Source of the DNA: Paenibacillus typhae
Lineage (GTDB): Bacteria; Bacillota; Bacilli; Paenibacillales; Paenibacillaceae
Reading direction: 5' to 3'
DNA length: 64,000 nucleotides
Assembly (NCBI RefSeq): GCF_900099765.1
Contig: NZ_FNDX01000006.1
Location: forward strand, 124,001-188,000
Below are positions 62,182-64,000 of the stretch, piece after piece (within the stretch, counting starts at the first letter, position 1; each line of letters opens with the position of its first letter). The translations under genes were made by a program, and so were the position numbers. A model generated the notes under the pieces. It did not search any database. It saw only the letters and a list, made by a program, of their open reading frames with translations, and had not been told where the DNA came from.

Positions 62182-63018
62182 ATGACTCTTCAAACGAAAA
62201 AAAGATTTGCTGAAATCTCAATGTTCATTGTTACGCTGGTGCTGGCTGTCATTTTCTTTTTCCCGATCTTCTTCAATCTGATGTCGGCCTTCAAAAGCAA
62301 CGCCGAAATCATGCGGGACGCGATTGCCTTTCCTAAAGGGCTATACCTGGAAAGCTTCAAATATCTGCTGACCGAGACGGACTTTCCGCGCGCCATTCTG
62401 AACAGCCTGATTCTGACCCTGGTGTCCATCGTGGCCCAGGTGCTGATCATTCCGATGGCCGGCTATGCGATTGAGCGGCGAAACGCGCGCTGGACCAGGT
62501 TCATGTTCCTGTATTTCCTGGCCGGGATGATGATTCCGTTCCAGGCTTACATGATTCCGCTGTTCAAGGAGCTGAGAATGTTCGGCTTGTACGGCAGTCT
62601 GGCCGGTCCGATTCTGGTCTATGTCGCCGGTGCTGTCGGCTTTGGCTGCCTGCTCTACACCAGCTTCGTTAAAGGCATTCCGCAGGAAATTGAAGAAGCA
62701 GCGGAAATTGACGGCTGCTCACGCTACGGGATCTTCTGGCGGATCGTGTTCCCGCTGATGGGTCCGGTTACGGCCAGTATGGTGGTGCTGAACGGACTGG
62801 GAATCTGGAATGACTTCCTGATGCCAATGCTGGTGCTGCCTTCTGGCGAGCCAAAGACGATGGTGGTGGAAATATACCGCTATATAGGAGAGTTCTCCTC
62901 ACGCTGGGATATGATCTTTGCGGGAACGGCGATGTCGGTTGTGCCGGTGCTGATTGTGTTCGTCGCCCTGCAAAAATATTTCGTCAAGGGTATTGCGGCG
63001 GGAGCCACAAAGGGTTAA
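62182..63018 (+). CDS. Sugar ABC permease (MalG/UgpE type)
   Basis: A 278-residue permease with six membrane segments and the EAA loop EEAAEIDGCSRYGIFWRIVFP. It starts 1 nt after the stop of the first permease, with GGGAGGTG inside that gene, so translation is coupled. It ends the transport unit. Confidence 0.95.
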   Translation: MTLQTKKRFAEISMFIVTLVLAVIFFFPIFFNLMSAFKSNAEIMRDAIAFPKGLYLESFKYLLTETDFPRAILNSLILTLVSIVAQVLIIPMAGYAIERRNARWTRFMFLYFLAGMMIPFQAYMIPLFKELRMFGLYGSLAGPILVYVAGAVGFGCLLYTSFVKGIPQEIEEAAEIDGCSRYGIFWRIVFPLMGPVTASMVVLNGLGIWNDFLMPMLVLPSGEPKTMVVEIYRYIGEFSSRWDMIFAGTAMSVVPVLIVFVALQKYFVKGIAAGATKG

Positions 63019-63093
63019 AAGGGTTAAAGGAACGTTCTTTATGAGGTTTGCCGCAGAAATATGCAGAAAGACAAGAAATATAGTTCTATAAAG

Positions 63094-63118
63094 AGCCTGC
63101 GCCCAGCGCGGGTTTTCT
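63094..63118 (+). terminator. Rho-independent terminator of the importer operon
   Basis: CCTGCGC-CCA-GCGCGGG with one G-U pair, followed by TTTTCTG. Confidence 0.75.
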
Positions 63119-63185
63119 GTTTTAAGCCGGAAATGGACAAGTATAAAAAGGATTAAAATGTATCCGATTAATCCTCAGCAATAAC

Positions 63186-64000
63186 TCAGCAAGTACAGAT
63201 GTTCGAAATGGGGTCGAGTGCTTCAACCGATTTCCCATATTTGCACATGGCGTTACAGTCGTTTCGTAAATCCGAAAAACGAATGTATGAGACAGGGCCG
63301 CACTGCGTTCGCTGCAAAGAAGGACGAAGCAGTTGTGCTCGCACTTCTTTTTCCCGTCTATCCGGGCAAATTAGATACAGCCTGGACGTTGCATTTCCTA
63401 TGGATAATGATAAATCATGCAGTCTGAGAATTCCGGAGTAGATGGAGGTGCTCTTCTCAACTTCAAACCCCGAAACAATCTCATTACGTTCATTGAGCCA
63501 AAGAACATCGATAAAAGCGATCGTATCCGTAACAGATTTAGGGAGATCCATGGCTGGAAAAGCAGACAGGGAATACCGCCCTAAAGTCTCGTTCTGCCAC
63601 TGTCTCTGATGATCGTTCTGGGCGATCCAGACGTTGTACCCAAAGGACCGTCCCAGTCTCGCCAAATACAGCTGCATTTCGGAATGTTCACTTTCTTCGT
63701 TAGTATCATTCAGCACCTCCAGATGCCGCTTATACCGCCCCTTTTCCCGTTTCTTTTCCTCCTCTTGAAGAAATGCCTCAGCATTCCCGCTAACAATCAA
63801 GCGCCCGGTTCCTATTTCAAACAGCAAGCCAGAAATGGCGCCCAGGTCCTTGGATAAGGATGAGCGGTAAGCCGTGTTGATGTCCAGCAATGTCTCGCGC
63901 ATCTCCAAGTAAGCCGGCCAGGAGCCGAGCTTTATCTTACGATCCAGCAGGGAGTTAAACCCATTCACGATGGCTGTGTTGAACGGGGGGAAAAGTGTAG
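63186..64000 (-). CDS. Putative PD-(D/E)XK nuclease-like protein (N-terminal part beyond window)
   Basis: The minus-strand frame is open through the window edge, so only the last 271 codons or so are seen. FIDVLWLNERNEIVSGFEVEKSTSIYSGILRL shows a D-N-ExEK pattern (Asp...Glu-Val-Glu-Lys) of the restriction endonuclease fold, and nearby LYLICPDRREKEVRAQL fits such enzymes. It resembles the C-terminal nuclease part of some modification-dependent restriction proteins; that assignment is tentative. The upstream sequence TLFPPFNTAIVNGFNS is protein-like, so the gene probably continues. Confidence 0.6.
   Translation of the reverse strand, partial: TLFPPFNTAIVNGFNSLLDRKIKLGSWPAYLEMRETLLDINTAYRSSLSKDLGAISGLLFEIGTGRLIVSGNAEAFLQEEEKKREKGRYKRHLEVLNDTNEESEHSEMQLYLARLGRSFGYNVWIAQNDHQRQWQNETLGRYSLSAFPAMDLPKSVTDTIAFIDVLWLNERNEIVSGFEVEKSTSIYSGILRLHDLSLSIGNATSRLYLICPDRREKEVRAQLLRPSLQRTQCGPVSYIRFSDLRNDCNAMCKYGKSVEALDPISNICTC

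Overview
The window looks like a chromosomal stretch of a spore-forming, Gram-positive bacterium of the Paenibacillus type. This is an inference from several things seen together: a tricistronic gerA-type germinant receptor, strong AGGAGG ribosome binding sites, GTG and TTG starts, YesM/YesN-type sensor and regulator next to a sugar ABC importer, a GH42 beta-galactosidase, a PL9 pectate lyase, and about 50% GC in the core with AT-rich inserted blocks.

Layout. 1-3.4 kb: the 5' part of an rsgA-like GTPase gene (minus strand) behind a roughly 300-nt leader that holds a 10-codon leader peptide and a terminator, then a propeller-type lipoprotein and a small membrane protein. 3.4-13.9 kb: an AT-rich accessory block with gene fragments, a gerABC-type operon, a two-gene Hachiman-like defence module (HamA DUF1837 nuclease plus HamB SF2 helicase) and a long U32-family protein. 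An identical 18-bp sequence lies at 3551 and 11223 on either side of the germination and defence genes. 14-27.9 kb: small regulated modules, including a membrane protein with an XRE regulator, an UbiB-like kinase, a TetR-controlled ABC exporter with two matching operators, a WYL regulator beside an FMN-binding protein and an SDR/SnoaL/Dabb operon, then a decayed stretch with MerR and GrpB remnants.

28-38 kb: a divergent AraC regulator and GH42 beta-galactosidase, a fragment of a group II intron reverse transcriptase, and a TetR/SDR regulon with four copies of one operator. The TetR gene there appears leaderless, and a 58-bp perfect palindrome lies between the two genes. An AAC(3)-type acetyltransferase is preceded by a promoter and a terminator in its leader. 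38-45 kb: mostly housekeeping and stress genes (DegV, manganese catalase, Nudix, MFS), with two related hairpin repeats used as terminators.

45-63 kb is a carbohydrate region biased towards pectin and uronic acids. It has kduI-deoR-kduD facing a secretion-signal-free 557-aa protein of unrecognised family, a secreted PL9 pectate lyase, and a YesN/YesM two-component system followed by two similar solute-binding lipoproteins and two permeases. No ATPase is encoded there, so a shared MsmX-type ATPase is presumably used. PL9 would cut polygalacturonate outside the cell, the importer could take up oligosaccharides, and KduI/KduD would process the unsaturated uronate products. The window ends inside a gene for a possible PD-(D/E)XK nuclease-like protein.

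No rRNA, tRNA, CRISPR array, complete insertion sequence or prophage was seen. The most interesting items are the rsgA and AAC(3) leaders, the regulatory palindrome before hamA, the unassigned 557-aa protein beside kduI, and the leaderless TetR with its operators and palindrome.
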